A DNA stretch of 64,000 nucleotides from Asanoa iriomotensis. GTDB lineage: Bacteria; Actinomycetota; Actinomycetes; Mycobacteriales; Micromonosporaceae. A model generated the notes under the pieces. It worked only from the letters and a program-made list of their open reading frames with translations. It was not told the DNA's origin and made no database searches. This document shows positions 16,210 through 25,137 of the stretch, one piece after another. Location: assembly GCF_016862515.1 (NCBI RefSeq), contig NZ_BONC01000018.1:1-64000 (forward strand), read 5' to 3'. The position numbers were made by a program, and so were the translations under genes. Numbering within the stretch: position 1 is the stretch's first letter; each line of letters opens with the position of its first letter.

Positions 16210-16716
16210 ATGCAGTCGCTGGTCGGGTCGTTGACCGAGGTCGAGCAAGCCCTCGTTCGGGAGACGGCGGGTGACGAGCTTGCCCTGCTCGACGAGGACG
16301 AGTTGGTCGCGCTGCATACGCGGGTGCGGCGCGCGCGGGACAAGTACGTCACGAACTACCGGCGTCAGTCGGCGTCGCGCGTGCGGGACACCGGCGGGCG
16401 CGGCAAGGCCTATCCCAAGGGCAACCGTGACCGGGACAAGGCCGAGGTGTTCGAGGAGGCGCTTGCCCGGGTCAGCCGCCGGTTGGCCGGCGCCGCCCGG
16501 GCCGCCGCGCGGGCGCTCAAGGCCGAGCGGATCGCCGAGGCCCGCGCTGCCACGTTCACGCCGCCGGCCAGCCCGCAGCGGCCCCGGCGTGGCGGGGCCG
16601 CTGCGGGCGGCGACCAGGTCGTCGACCGCGCGCCCCGCACGCCTGACCGGCTCAAGCGGCATGCCACCGCCCGCGCCGCCACCAAACGGGTGCAGTCACG
16701 CAAGGACAACCGTTAG
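16210..16716 (+). CDS. Conserved basic hypothetical protein
   Basis: A 168-residue, Arg/Lys/Ala-rich soluble protein. The N-terminal part is helical (SLTEVEQALVRETAGDELAL), and the centre has YRRQSASRVRDTGGRGKAYP. A helical Ala/Arg stretch follows, and then a disordered Pro/Arg-rich tail ending in KRVQSRKDNR. Its charge suggests nucleic-acid contact, but no known domain was recognised. GAGGCG lies just upstream of the ATG. It is convergent with the PiT gene; the two stop codons overlap in the four bases TTAG. Confidence 0.65.
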   Translation: MQSLVGSLTEVEQALVRETAGDELALLDEDELVALHTRVRRARDKYVTNYRRQSASRVRDTGGRGKAYPKGNRDRDKAEVFEEALARVSRRLAGAARAAARALKAERIAEARAATFTPPASPQRPRRGGAAAGGDQVVDRAPRTPDRLKRHATARAATKRVQSRKDNR

Positions 16717-17714
16717 AACATCGGGCGGACCAGGAAGTACGCCAGGGCCGCCATCGCGCCGGCGGCCGGGAACGTCAGGATCCAGGCGCCGACGATGTTG
16801 CCTGCTACGCCCCAGCGGACCGCCGACAGCTTCTTGGTCGCGCCTACGCCCATGATGGCCGACGTGATCGTGTGTGTCGTCGAGATCGGCGCGCCCAGGA
16901 CCAGGGCGTTGAAGTAGAGGACGCCGCTGGCCACTGTTTCGGCGGCGAAGCCCTCCGGTGGGCCCAGGTGGATGATCCGGCGGCCCAGCGTGCGGATGAT
17001 CCGCCAACCACCGGCGTACGTGCCGAGGGCCAGCACCGACGCCGACGTCCAGAACGCCCACTCCGGGATCGTGCCCGGGCTGTCCTGGTGGCCGCCCACG
17101 TACAACGCCAGCACGATGATTCCGATGGTCTTCGCCGCGTCCTGCATGCCGTGGCCCACCGACATCGCCGCCGCGGAGACCGTCTGTGCCCAGCGGAAGC
17201 CGCGGTTGAGCTTGGTCGGGTGGCCGGACCGGAAGACCCGCAGGATCAGCAGCATGGCGAGGTAGCCCAGGGCGAAGCCGACCAGCGGCGAGAGCACCAT
17301 CGGGAGCACGACGCTCTCGAGGACCTTCGCCCAGAGGACCGTGCCCGATGCGGCCAGCGTCGCGCCGACCAGGCCACCGATGAGTGCGTGGGACGACGAC
17401 GAGGGCAGGCCGAAGTACCACGTGATCAGGTTCCAGACGATCGCGCCGGCCACGCCGGCGAAGACCACGCCCAGGCTGCCTGCGCCGGTTGGCAGGTTGA
17501 CCAGGCCGGAGCCGACCGTCTTGGCGACCTTCTCACCGAAGTGCGCGCCGATGAAGTTGCCGATGGCGGCCATCAGCAGGGCCACGCCGGGCGTGAGGGC
17601 CCGGGTCGAGACGCTGGTGGCGATCGCGTTGGCGGCGTCGTGGAAGCCGTTGGTGTAGTCGAACGCGAGCGCGACGACGATCACCGCGATAACGGCGACG
17701 AGAGCAGTGTCCAA
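16713..17714 (-). CDS. pitH: Low-affinity inorganic phosphate transporter (PiT family)
   Basis: A 333-residue polytopic membrane protein. It carries the two PiT inverted signature regions: FDYTNGFHDAANAIATSVST near residue 25 and NALVLGAPISTTHTITSAIM in the C-terminal half. PiT proteins co-transport metal-phosphate with protons and work with a DUF47 regulator. It starts 4 bp after the DUF47 gene stop on the same strand, forming the usual DUF47-pit operon. A PHO box upstream of DUF47 suggests PhoP control, as reported for pitH2 in Streptomyces. The symbol follows that usage and is tentative. Confidence 0.92.
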   Translation of the reverse strand: MDTALVAVIAVIVVALAFDYTNGFHDAANAIATSVSTRALTPGVALLMAAIGNFIGAHFGEKVAKTVGSGLVNLPTGAGSLGVVFAGVAGAIVWNLITWYFGLPSSSSHALIGGLVGATLAASGTVLWAKVLESVVLPMVLSPLVGFALGYLAMLLILRVFRSGHPTKLNRGFRWAQTVSAAAMSVGHGMQDAAKTIGIIVLALYVGGHQDSPGTIPEWAFWTSASVLALGTYAGGWRIIRTLGRRIIHLGPPEGFAAETVASGVLYFNALVLGAPISTTHTITSAIMGVGATKKLSAVRWGVAGNIVGAWILTFPAAGAMAALAYFLVRPMF

Positions 17715-17718
17715 CGGG

Positions 17719-18345
17719 TCAGGATTCCTTGACCGCGATCGTCTGCACGGTGTTGGCGACGTGCTCGAAGGCGTCGCAGGCCGCTTCGAGCTCGTCGGCG
17801 ACCTCCTTCATCTTGAGCACCGTCAGCGCGTCGTACTCGCCCGAGAAGAGCCGGACCAGCAGCATCCGGTACGACCGGTCGCCCTCGTTCTCGAGCCGGT
17901 TGCACTCGATCCAGTAGTCCTCGAGGTCCTTCATCGACTTGAGTCGGGGCATCGCGTCGGCGGTCAGCTTGGCCTGCTGGTCGAGCACGTTGACCAGCTC
18001 GTGCATCTCCCGCGGCAGCGCTGGCAGCTTCGTCAGCCCGTACAGGTAGAGCAGGTTGCCGACGGCTTCCAGGTGGTCCATCACGTCGTCGAGCAGCGAG
18101 CCGAGCCGGTAGATGTCCTCACGGTCGAACGGCGTGACGAACGTCGAGTTGATCTTCTGGTACAGCTCGTGGGTCAGCTGGTCGCTGTCGTGCTCGACCT
18201 CGGTCAGCCGCTCGCTGACCGATTGCACGTCGACACCGGGCAGCGCCAGCTCCTGCAGCAGCTCGGTGCCGCGGACGTGGTTGTCCGCCGCCCTGCTGAA
18301 CAGCTCGTAGAAGGCGCCGTCGGTTGGACGGAAGGAGAACTTCAC
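17719..18345 (-). CDS. DUF47 (PhoU-like) Pit accessory protein
   Basis: About 208 residues, all alpha-helical, matching the DUF47/PhoU-like family (KFSFRPTDGAFYELFSRAAD, EVEHDSDQLTHELYQKIN, FVTPFDREDIYRL, VLKMKEVADELEAACDAFE). These proteins regulate or assist PiT transporters. The GTG at 18345 gives the typical N-terminus; the frame stays open to an ATG at 18405, but those 20 residues do not match the family. It is upstream of and probably co-transcribed with pitH, and preceded by a PHO box at a distance of about 107 bp. Confidence 0.9.
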   Translation of the reverse strand: MKFSFRPTDGAFYELFSRAADNHVRGTELLQELALPGVDVQSVSERLTEVEHDSDQLTHELYQKINSTFVTPFDREDIYRLGSLLDDVMDHLEAVGNLLYLYGLTKLPALPREMHELVNVLDQQAKLTADAMPRLKSMKDLEDYWIECNRLENEGDRSYRMLLVRLFSGEYDALTVLKMKEVADELEAACDAFEHVANTVQTIAVKES

Positions 18346-18451
18346 GGCACGGACCTCGTCGCGTCGAAGGGGGTGTCCGGACGCGCTGCCGGGGAACGCG
18401 TTCACCGAATGCTAAGAAACCTCAGTTCAGAACTTGCGCCGGGCTACCAAG

Positions 18452-18495
18452 GTCAACCCGACCGCAATCCCCCGTTCACCTTTCGTTCACCTAGA
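18452..18495 (+). promoter_or_regulatory. PHO box upstream of the DUF47-PiT operon
   Basis: Two perfect adjacent 11-mers, GTTCACCTTTC (18474-18484) and GTTCACCTAGA (18485-18495). A degenerate unit, GTCAACCCGAC (18452-18462), lies in the same 11-bp register two repeats upstream. The repeats read on the plus strand, opposite to the DUF47-PiT genes they most probably serve. The box abuts the stop codon of ppk2, so it cannot be the ppk2 promoter. Confidence 0.75.
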
Positions 18496-19374
18496 TCACC
18501 CGTCCGTCTCCAATCGATGGCGCTGCGCTGTCACGTCGTAGTCCGGCTGGGGATAGGACAGCTTCAGGTCCGCGAACGTCTCGCGGAGCAGATGGGCCAG
18601 CGCCCAGTCCCGGTACCACTTGCGGTCGGCCGGCAACACGTACCAGGGCGCCTCGTCGGACGCGCACCGGGCCAGCGCCTCGGCGTACGCGGCCTGGTAG
18701 TCGTCCCACCGCCCGCGCGCGTCGAGGTCCGCGGGGTTGAACTTCCAGTGCTTGTCGGGGTTGATCAGCCGCTGCATCAGTCGATCCCGCTGCTCGTCGC
18801 GGGAGATGTGCAGCATGACCTTGACCACCGTGGTGCCGGCGCCGGCCAACCGCCGCTCGAAGTCGTTGATCTTCTTGTAGCGCGGCCGCCAGACCGACTC
18901 CGGCGCGAGCCCGTTGACGCGGACCACGAGCACGTCCTCGTAGTGCGACCGGTTGAACACGCCGACGTAGCCGGTGGGCGGCAGCGCCTTGCGGATCCGC
19001 CACAGGAAGTCGTGCCGGAGCTCGTCGGGGGTGGGCGGGCCGAACGCCGTGATCCGCAGGCCCAGCGGGTCCATCGAGCCGGCCACCCGCTTGATCGCGC
19101 CGTCCTTGCCGCCGCAGTCCATCGCCTGCAGCACCAGCAGCACCGTGCGGCCGAGTTGCGGCTCGACCGCGGCCTGGGCGAACAGCATCTCCTGCTGCGT
19201 GGCCAGCTCGGCACCGATCCGCTCGACCTCGGAGCGGGCCCACAGCTTCGGGTCGTCGCCGGTGACCTTGCGGCCGGGCAGGCCGGGTGTCGACCGGGGG
19301 TCGATCGCGCCCAAGTCGACCGGGACGTCCGGGCTGTCCGTTCCCACCCGCCACAAGCTCCGCATATCTGACAT
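18496..19374 (-). CDS. ppk2: Polyphosphate kinase 2 family protein
   Basis: About 292 residues. PPK2 fold with a P-loop in LLVLQAMDCGGKDGAIKRV, the lid-type segment FGPPTPDELRHDFLWR, and NRSHYEDVLVVRV; all are hallmarks of PPK2. The family transfers phosphate between polyphosphate and nucleotides (often making NTP/NDP from NDP/NMP). The ATG at 19374 (MSDMRSLWRV) is preferred to an upstream ATG at 19437 that would extend almost to the sigJ start. It lies beside PiT/DUF47, linking polyphosphate and phosphate uptake. It is divergent from the sigma factor gene. Confidence 0.9.
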   Translation of the reverse strand: MSDMRSLWRVGTDSPDVPVDLGAIDPRSTPGLPGRKVTGDDPKLWARSEVERIGAELATQQEMLFAQAAVEPQLGRTVLLVLQAMDCGGKDGAIKRVAGSMDPLGLRITAFGPPTPDELRHDFLWRIRKALPPTGYVGVFNRSHYEDVLVVRVNGLAPESVWRPRYKKINDFERRLAGAGTTVVKVMLHISRDEQRDRLMQRLINPDKHWKFNPADLDARGRWDDYQAAYAEALARCASDEAPWYVLPADRKWYRDWALAHLLRETFADLKLSYPQPDYDVTAQRHRLETDG

Positions 19375-19451
19375 ATCGGTCACTCCCCGGATCGGTGCCA
19401 CAGCCGGCGACAATGCCGACGCTGGCAGAATGCCCACAAGGGGAGGTCGGC

Positions 19452-20420
19452 ATGCAAGACCTTGCGAGCGAGTTCGAAGCCGAGCGTGACCATCTCACCG
19501 CTGTGGCGTACCGGATGCTGGGCAGTCGGGCGGAGGCCGAGGACGCGGTCCAGGAGGCCTGGCTGCGGTACGCGGGCGCGCTGGCGGACCCGGCGGCCCG
19601 GGCCGAGATCCGCGAGCTGCGCGGCTGGCTCACCACCACCACGGCCCGGATCTGCCTCGACGTGCTGCGGTCGGCCCGCGTGCGCCGCGAGGCGTACCAC
19701 GGTGAATGGCTGCCGGAACCCCTGGTGAGCCGGCTGGCCGATCCGCCGGGCGCGACCGGCGGTTCTTCGCCCGACCCCGCGGAGCGGGCGGTGCGCGGCG
19801 ACGAGGTCGGCATGGCGCTGATGGTGGTGCTGGAGCGGCTCACCCCGGAGCAACGGGTGGCGTTCGTGCTGCACGACGCGTTCGGTGTGCCGTTCGACGG
19901 CATCGCGACGGCGATGGGCACGACGGTGCCGGCCGCCCGCCAACTCGCCTCGCGGGCCCGCCGCGCGGTCACCGAGGGCGCGCCGCGCAACACCGCCTCA
20001 CCCGCCGAGCAGCGCCGGGTCGTCGAGGCGTTCCTGGCCGCGACCGAGACCGGCGACATCGAGAAGCTGATGGCGGTGCTGGCGCCCGACGTGGTGTTCG
20101 TGGGCGACTCCGGCGGCTACTTCCCCGCCGCCCGGCGGCCGCTGGTCGGCCCCGAGCAGGTGGCCAAGTTCGTGCTCGGCCTGGTGCGGATGCTGCCGGA
20201 CATGGCGGCCGACCTGCGCGCGGAGATCGTCGATGTGGACGGTGGGCTCGGCGTGCTGGTCGACGCGGTCTACAAGGACGGTCGGCCGTTCCGTTGCGTG
20301 CTCTCGTTCGCGATCGACGGCGGTCGCGTCACGGCGGCGTACAACCAACTCAACCCCGAGAAGCTGACCCGCGTGCCGGCGGCGGCGCCCGACGCGGCGG
20401 GCTGGCCACCCAGGAACTAG
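19452..20420 (+). CDS. sigJ: ECF sigma factor with C-terminal SnoaL-like domain (SigJ/ECF41 type)
   Basis: A 322-residue protein. Sigma region 2 lies at about 5-75 (FEAERDHLTAVAYRMLGSRA, AEDAVQEAWLRYA) and region 4 at about 110-165 (LTPEQRVAFVLHDAFGVPFD). A SnoaL-like domain follows at about 180-300, with NQLNPEKL near the end. ECF41/SigJ factors use this C-terminal extension as an internal regulator in place of an anti-sigma factor. GGGGAGG lies 6 bases upstream of the ATG. No carboxymuconolactone decarboxylase-like partner gene is nearby, which is unusual for ECF41. Confidence 0.88.
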   Translation: MQDLASEFEAERDHLTAVAYRMLGSRAEAEDAVQEAWLRYAGALADPAARAEIRELRGWLTTTTARICLDVLRSARVRREAYHGEWLPEPLVSRLADPPGATGGSSPDPAERAVRGDEVGMALMVVLERLTPEQRVAFVLHDAFGVPFDGIATAMGTTVPAARQLASRARRAVTEGAPRNTASPAEQRRVVEAFLAATETGDIEKLMAVLAPDVVFVGDSGGYFPAARRPLVGPEQVAKFVLGLVRMLPDMAADLRAEIVDVDGGLGVLVDAVYKDGRPFRCVLSFAIDGGRVTAAYNQLNPEKLTRVPAAAPDAAGWPPRN

Positions 20421-20920
20421 ACGACGAGCGAGAGCCATTTCCGGTACGCGGTGGCGAACGGCTCGGTGCCGTCGCCGAGGGCCTGTAGGAGCAGCTTGGC
20501 CGCGGCCTCGGCCGAGGCGACCAGGTCGTCCGGGTAACCGAAGCGGGCGCGGTGGTCGGCGAACTCGTCCTCGTCGCGCAACTCGACCGTGCCGGTCGCC
20601 CGGCGGCGGACCACGTCGAGGTCGAGGTCGACCAGGTGCACGGTGTCGCCGCGCCAGTTGGCCGGTGTGGTGATGTCGCAGTAGACCTCGCTGGTGCGCG
20701 GCGGCGGGTTGAACATCCCGGTCCACCAGGCGTCGTGCGGCACAAGCAAGACAAACGGGATCTTCTCCACCGAAGGCCGACCGTGGTAGACGGACTCGGT
20801 GCCGGTGGTCACGCCCAGCCAGACGCCCAGGTCGTCTTCCGCCAGGCGACGAGCGGGATAGTCCCTGTGGGCGGAACCGTCATATTTGCGGTAGACCACC
20901 CGGACGATGTCGCTCGGCAC
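20417..20920 (-). CDS. DUF402 domain protein
   Basis: A 167-residue protein with the DUF402 pattern: a basic YRKYDGSAHRDYPA start, LLVPHDAWWTGMFNPPP, YCDITTPANW, LVDLDLDVVRRR, and DEDEFADHRARFGYP with acidic metal ligands. Relatives include nucleoside tri/diphosphate phosphatases and FomD; the exact substrate is unknown. It is convergent with sigJ, the two stop codons sharing the palindromic bases CTAG. Confidence 0.82.
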   Translation of the reverse strand: MPSDIVRVVYRKYDGSAHRDYPARRLAEDDLGVWLGVTTGTESVYHGRPSVEKIPFVLLVPHDAWWTGMFNPPPRTSEVYCDITTPANWRGDTVHLVDLDLDVVRRRATGTVELRDEDEFADHRARFGYPDDLVASAEAAAKLLLQALGDGTEPFATAYRKWLSLVV

Positions 20921-21021
20921 GCAAACACCCTAGCCGATTCCGGGTAACCGCTCTCGCGTTGCCGGGTTAACGGCACGTGGCGCGGACGAGGTTCGTCGGG
21001 GGGTGCGGGTACGGTCGCACG

Positions 21022-23142
21022 GTGACCTCGACTGCGCGCACCCGACCGTCCGCCGAGGCATTGCTCAGCGCCGCGGTCGGCGCCGTTCCGGGCGGGGTCG
21101 CGCGCCCTGGTCAGCAGCAGATGACCGCCGCCATCGCGGAGAGCCTGGAGGCCCGCGAGCACCTGCTGGTGCAGGCCGGCACGGGCACCGGCAAGTCGCT
21201 GGGCTACCTCGCGCCCGCGCTGACCGTCGACGGCCCGGTGGTCGTCTCCACCGCGACGCTGGCGCTGCAGTCCCAACTGGTCGACCACGACCTGCCCCGG
21301 CTCGCCGACGCGGTCGAGCCGGTGCTCGGGCGCCGGCCGACGTTCGCCGTCCTCAAGGGACGACACCACTACCTGTGCCTGGCCCGACTCGAGAACACCG
21401 CCGAGGAGGAGCCCGAGGACGCGCTGTTCGACGCGCCCGCGGCCGCGCCGGCCGCCCCGGTGAAGTGGCTCGGCGAGGCCGGCCGCCTCGGCAAGCAGGT
21501 CCTGCGGCTGCAGGAGTGGGCGATGGAGACCGCCACCGGCGACCGCGACGAGCTCGACCCCGGCGTCGACGACCAGGCGTGGAAGCAGGTCTCGATGCCG
21601 GCCCGCGAGTGCGTCGGCGCGCAACGCTGCCCCTACGGCACCGAGTGCTTCGCCGAGGCGTCCCGGGTGCGGGCCCGCGAGGCCGACATCGTGATCACCA
21701 ACCACAGCCTGCTGGCCGTCGACATGCTCGCGGGCCGGCACATCGTGCCGCCGCACAAGCTGCTCGTCGTCGACGAGGCGCACGAGCTGGCCGACCGGGT
21801 CTCGTCGGCGTCACAGGCCGAGTTGACCCCGGAGCTGGTCGACCGGGCCGCCCGCCGGGCCCGCCCGATCATCCAGCCGGAGCTGGCCGAGACCCTGCTC
21901 GAGGCCGGCGACGCGCTGGCCGTCGGGCTGGCCGAGGCGCCCGCGGGCCGCATCGTGGCCGGGCTGCCCGACGCGCTGCGCGAGGCGTGCACGCTGCTCG
22001 ACGCCGCCACCCGGGGCGCGCTCGACAAGATCGGTGACATCAAGGGCGACGACCCTGATCCGGTACGCAAGCAGCAGGCCAAGGCCCTGGTCGACGACAT
22101 CTCCAAGACCGCTCAGCGGCTCCTGGAGGAGGCCGACCACGACGTGGCCTGGGTCGAGAAGCCCGAGCGCCTGGGCCCTGGCCGGCGGGCGCTGGTGGTC
22201 GCGCCGCTGTCGGTGGCCGGCACGCTGGCCACCCACCTCTACGACGAGCGCACGGTGGTGGCTACCTCGGCGACGCTGGCGCTCGGCGGGCGGTTCGACA
22301 CCGTCGCCCGCGCGCTCGGCCTGCCGGCGGGTGAGACGGTGCCGGCACCCCGCGGGGCCGGTGCCGCGGCGGCGCGCACCGCGGTCGCCGCCGCCGCGGC
22401 GGCCAAGACCTCGGCCCGGTCACCCAACCTGTCGGTCGCGGCCGGCGAGGTCGCCGAGCGCGGTGGCCCGGGGTGGCGGTCGCTCGACGTCGGCTCGCCG
22501 TTCGAATACGGCAAGCAGGGCATCCTCTACGTCGCCGCCCACCTGCCGCGGCCCGCCGCGTCGGGGCTGCCGGAGCAGGCCGGCGAGGAGCTGCTCACGC
22601 TGGTCGGTGCGCTGGGCGGCCGCACGCTGGGGCTGTTCTCGTCGCGCAAGGCCGCGCAGCAGGCCGCTGACCTGGTCCGGGCCCGCACCGACCTGCCGGT
22701 GCTGTTGCAGGGCGACGAGTCGCTGCCGCTGCTGGTCCGGCGCTTCCGCGAGGACAAGGCGAGCTGCCTGTTCGGCGTGATGTCGCTCTGGCAGGGCGTC
22801 GACGTGCCGGGCGATGCCTGCCAGCTCGTGGTCATCGACCGGCTCCCGTTCCCGCGCCCCGACGAGCCGTTGGCCGCCGCACGGGCGGCCGCGGTCGACG
22901 CCGGCGGCGGCTCGGGCTTCGCGGCGGTCAGCGTCCCGATCGCGGCGATCCGGCTGGCGCAGGGCGCCGGGCGCCTGATCCGCTCCCACGGCGACAAGGG
23001 CGTGGTCGCGGTCCTCGACAGCCGCCTGGAAACGGCCCGGGGCTACGGCGGCTTCCTCCGCAACTCGCTACCGCCGTTCTGGTACACGACGAAACAGGAC
23101 GCCGCCGTCGGCGCCCTGAAACGCCTCGCCGCCGCGAACTGA
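21022..23142 (+). CDS. dinG: DinG/XPD-type ATP-dependent DNA helicase
   Basis: About 706 residues, superfamily 2 helicase. Walker A is AGTGTGKS near residue 52; the DEAH box is VVDEAHEL; motif V/VI segments are QGVDVPGDAC and QGAGRLIRSHGDKG. Four cysteines between motifs Ia and II (in HHYLCLARL, PARECVGAQRC and GTECFAE) are placed to hold a [4Fe-4S] cluster, as in DinG/XPD. An Ala-rich insertion lies around 22360-22430. The family resolves R-loops, D-loops and G-quadruplexes. The GTG at 21022 (VTSTARTRPS) is preferred over an in-frame start at 20977; TACGGT 12 bases upstream fits a leaderless start. Confidence 0.88.
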   Translation: MTSTARTRPSAEALLSAAVGAVPGGVARPGQQQMTAAIAESLEAREHLLVQAGTGTGKSLGYLAPALTVDGPVVVSTATLALQSQLVDHDLPRLADAVEPVLGRRPTFAVLKGRHHYLCLARLENTAEEEPEDALFDAPAAAPAAPVKWLGEAGRLGKQVLRLQEWAMETATGDRDELDPGVDDQAWKQVSMPARECVGAQRCPYGTECFAEASRVRAREADIVITNHSLLAVDMLAGRHIVPPHKLLVVDEAHELADRVSSASQAELTPELVDRAARRARPIIQPELAETLLEAGDALAVGLAEAPAGRIVAGLPDALREACTLLDAATRGALDKIGDIKGDDPDPVRKQQAKALVDDISKTAQRLLEEADHDVAWVEKPERLGPGRRALVVAPLSVAGTLATHLYDERTVVATSATLALGGRFDTVARALGLPAGETVPAPRGAGAAAARTAVAAAAAAKTSARSPNLSVAAGEVAERGGPGWRSLDVGSPFEYGKQGILYVAAHLPRPAASGLPEQAGEELLTLVGALGGRTLGLFSSRKAAQQAADLVRARTDLPVLLQGDESLPLLVRRFREDKASCLFGVMSLWQGVDVPGDACQLVVIDRLPFPRPDEPLAAARAAAVDAGGGSGFAAVSVPIAAIRLAQGAGRLIRSHGDKGVVAVLDSRLETARGYGGFLRNSLPPFWYTTKQDAAVGALKRLAAAN

Positions 23143-23720
23143 CCACCCTTGCCCCGGGCCGCCCGGCAGAGGCCCGCAGGGCCGGACCGCCCTGGACCAG
23201 CCTCGGACGCGCGGAGGGCGACCAGAAGGCGCGCACGCACGGACCGCGAGTGAAACAGGTTGACGCCGCGCCGGACGGCCGCAGCGGCGCCCTCGCGTTG
23301 CGGAGCGGCCGGCTCCGCGCCCGCGCCGACGCCTGCGGCACCGCCCGGACGGTCGCCGCCGCGCGGGCGCCCGGCGCCAAACCCGCGCCGCGCCCCCGCG
23401 CGCCTCGCACGTGCGGCCCGGCGTGCGCCGGGCGCCAAGGGGCGGGCGACCCGATCGAAGCCCTCGGCTACGTCGGGCTGCGGTTAGCGCCGCAGCGGGC
23501 CCCGCGAGCGCTTTCGTCGCGAGCCGGATGTGTAAACGGTGATCAGCGCAAAGGCCGCGCGGGCGGCGCCGAAGGTAGGCGGGCGAGCGCCGCCGTGGGT
23601 CTGTCTTGCTTATGAGTGGGCGCGACCCAGCGCGGGCCTGGCAGCGGAGCGCAGCGGAGCGGTGGCTGGCGGGAGCGACGGTCGTGCCCACCGCGGGCCC
23701 GAGCCATGGGCAAATTTTTG
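23143..23720. other. Gene-free GC-rich stretch
   Basis: About 580 bases between the 3' ends of the convergent dinG and AI-2E-like genes. Frames here are short or Arg/Ala/Pro-rich on both strands and I see no start, domain or RNA gene. No clear terminator hairpin was picked out by eye. Confidence 0.6.
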
Positions 23721-25034
23721 TCATCCCCGCGTACTGACCACCTCGACGCCGGGCGGGATGCTGGGTGGGCGGCGTTTGTTGAGGCGGCGGATCGCCGTGT
23801 TGAGGACCGCGATCAGGGGCACCGCGATCAGCGCGCCCACGATGCCCGCCAGGACGACGCCCGCGGCGATGCCGACGATCACCGCCAGCGGGTGGATGGC
23901 GACCGCGCGGCCCATGATCAGTGGCTGGAGGATGTGGCCCTCGACCTGCTGCACGCCGATCACCGCGCCCAGGATGATCAAGGCGACGATCGGGCCCTGT
24001 GCCACCAGGGCGACCAGGACCGCCACCGTGCCCGAGAGGGTGGCGCCGACGATCGGGATGAAGGCGCCCAGGAAGACCAGGGCCGCGAGCGCGAACAAGA
24101 ACGGGATCCGGAAGACCACCAGGGCGATGCCGATGCCGACCGCGTCGATGAAGGCCACCAGCACCGTGGCCCGGACGTAGCTGCCCAGCGCTCCCCACGA
24201 GGCCTGGCCCGCGTCGTCCATCCGCCAGCGGGCGCCGACCGGGAACAGCCGCACGATGAAGCGCCAGATCTTGCGGCCGTCGCGCAGGAAGAAGAACGTC
24301 GAGAAGAGCACCAGCAGGGCGCCGGTGAGCACCTCGGCGACCGTGGCCGCGGTGGCCAGCGCGCCGCTGGTGAAGCGGGTCGGGCTGTCGGTCAGCCACG
24401 ACTGCGCCTCGTCGACGTAGTGGTTGATCTGCGCGTCGGTCATGTGCAGCGGGCCGGTCTGCAGCCAGTTCTGGATCTGCCGGATGCCCTTGGCGGCGTC
24501 GGCGCCGAGTTGTGGCGCGCCGCTGACGAACTCGTTGACGACCAGGGTCAGCGTGCCGGCGACCGCGGCCAGGCCGCAGATCATCACCACCACGACGGCG
24601 AGCGTGCGGTGCAGGCGCGCCCGGAGCAGCCAGCCGACGGCCGGCGACAGGAGCGCGGTCAGCAGCAGGGCGATCGCCAGCGGGATGACCACGAAGCGCA
24701 GGTTGCCGATCACCCAGACCACGCCGTAGACGGCTGCCGCCAGCACCAGCAGGCGCCACGACCAGGCGGCCGAGATGCGCAGGCTGTAGGGCACGTCGGC
24801 GTCGTCGCGGCTGGTGGTCGACGGGTGCGTCGCCGGGGGCGGCGTGGGTGGCGGCGGTGGCTCGGCCTCGGGCAGGACCGGGCGGAACGGCTCGGGGGTG
24901 CGGGCCTCGACCTCACGGGCCGCCCGGGCGGCGCGCACGGAGTCGCGGCCTGTCTGATAGGCGCGCCGGAGGCTCGCCTGAACCTGCTGGAACCGACTCA
25001 AGACTCCCCCCTGACTCGTGAATCGCTCTCCCAC
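23721..25034 (-). CDS. AI-2E family transporter-like membrane protein
   Basis: A 437-residue protein. The cytoplasmic N-terminus is Arg/Ala-rich, then Pro-rich (PPPPPTPPPA), followed by about seven to eight membrane segments in the AI-2E (PF01594) arrangement: FVVIPLAIALLLTALLSPAV, an extracytoplasmic helical region, FFFLRDGRKIW, FLGAFIPIVGATLSG and EGHILQPLIMGRAV. The family includes TqsA-like exporters and Na+/H+ antiporters, so the autoinducer name should not be taken literally. It stands alone, divergent from the GroES-like gene. Confidence 0.87.
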   Translation of the reverse strand: MGERFTSQGGVLSRFQQVQASLRRAYQTGRDSVRAARAAREVEARTPEPFRPVLPEAEPPPPPTPPPATHPSTTSRDDADVPYSLRISAAWSWRLLVLAAAVYGVVWVIGNLRFVVIPLAIALLLTALLSPAVGWLLRARLHRTLAVVVVMICGLAAVAGTLTLVVNEFVSGAPQLGADAAKGIRQIQNWLQTGPLHMTDAQINHYVDEAQSWLTDSPTRFTSGALATAATVAEVLTGALLVLFSTFFFLRDGRKIWRFIVRLFPVGARWRMDDAGQASWGALGSYVRATVLVAFIDAVGIGIALVVFRIPFLFALAALVFLGAFIPIVGATLSGTVAVLVALVAQGPIVALIILGAVIGVQQVEGHILQPLIMGRAVAIHPLAVIVGIAAGVVLAGIVGALIAVPLIAVLNTAIRRLNKRRPPSIPPGVEVVSTRG

Positions 25035-25137
25035 CGTAGCGGCAACGCCACCGCGCTCTTAGCCCATCCGACCGGGATTTGCCCGGCGGGTGGTGGGCTT
25101 TGCGGGTCCTGCGCGGCCGCGCGGTAGCGTTCCCCGC

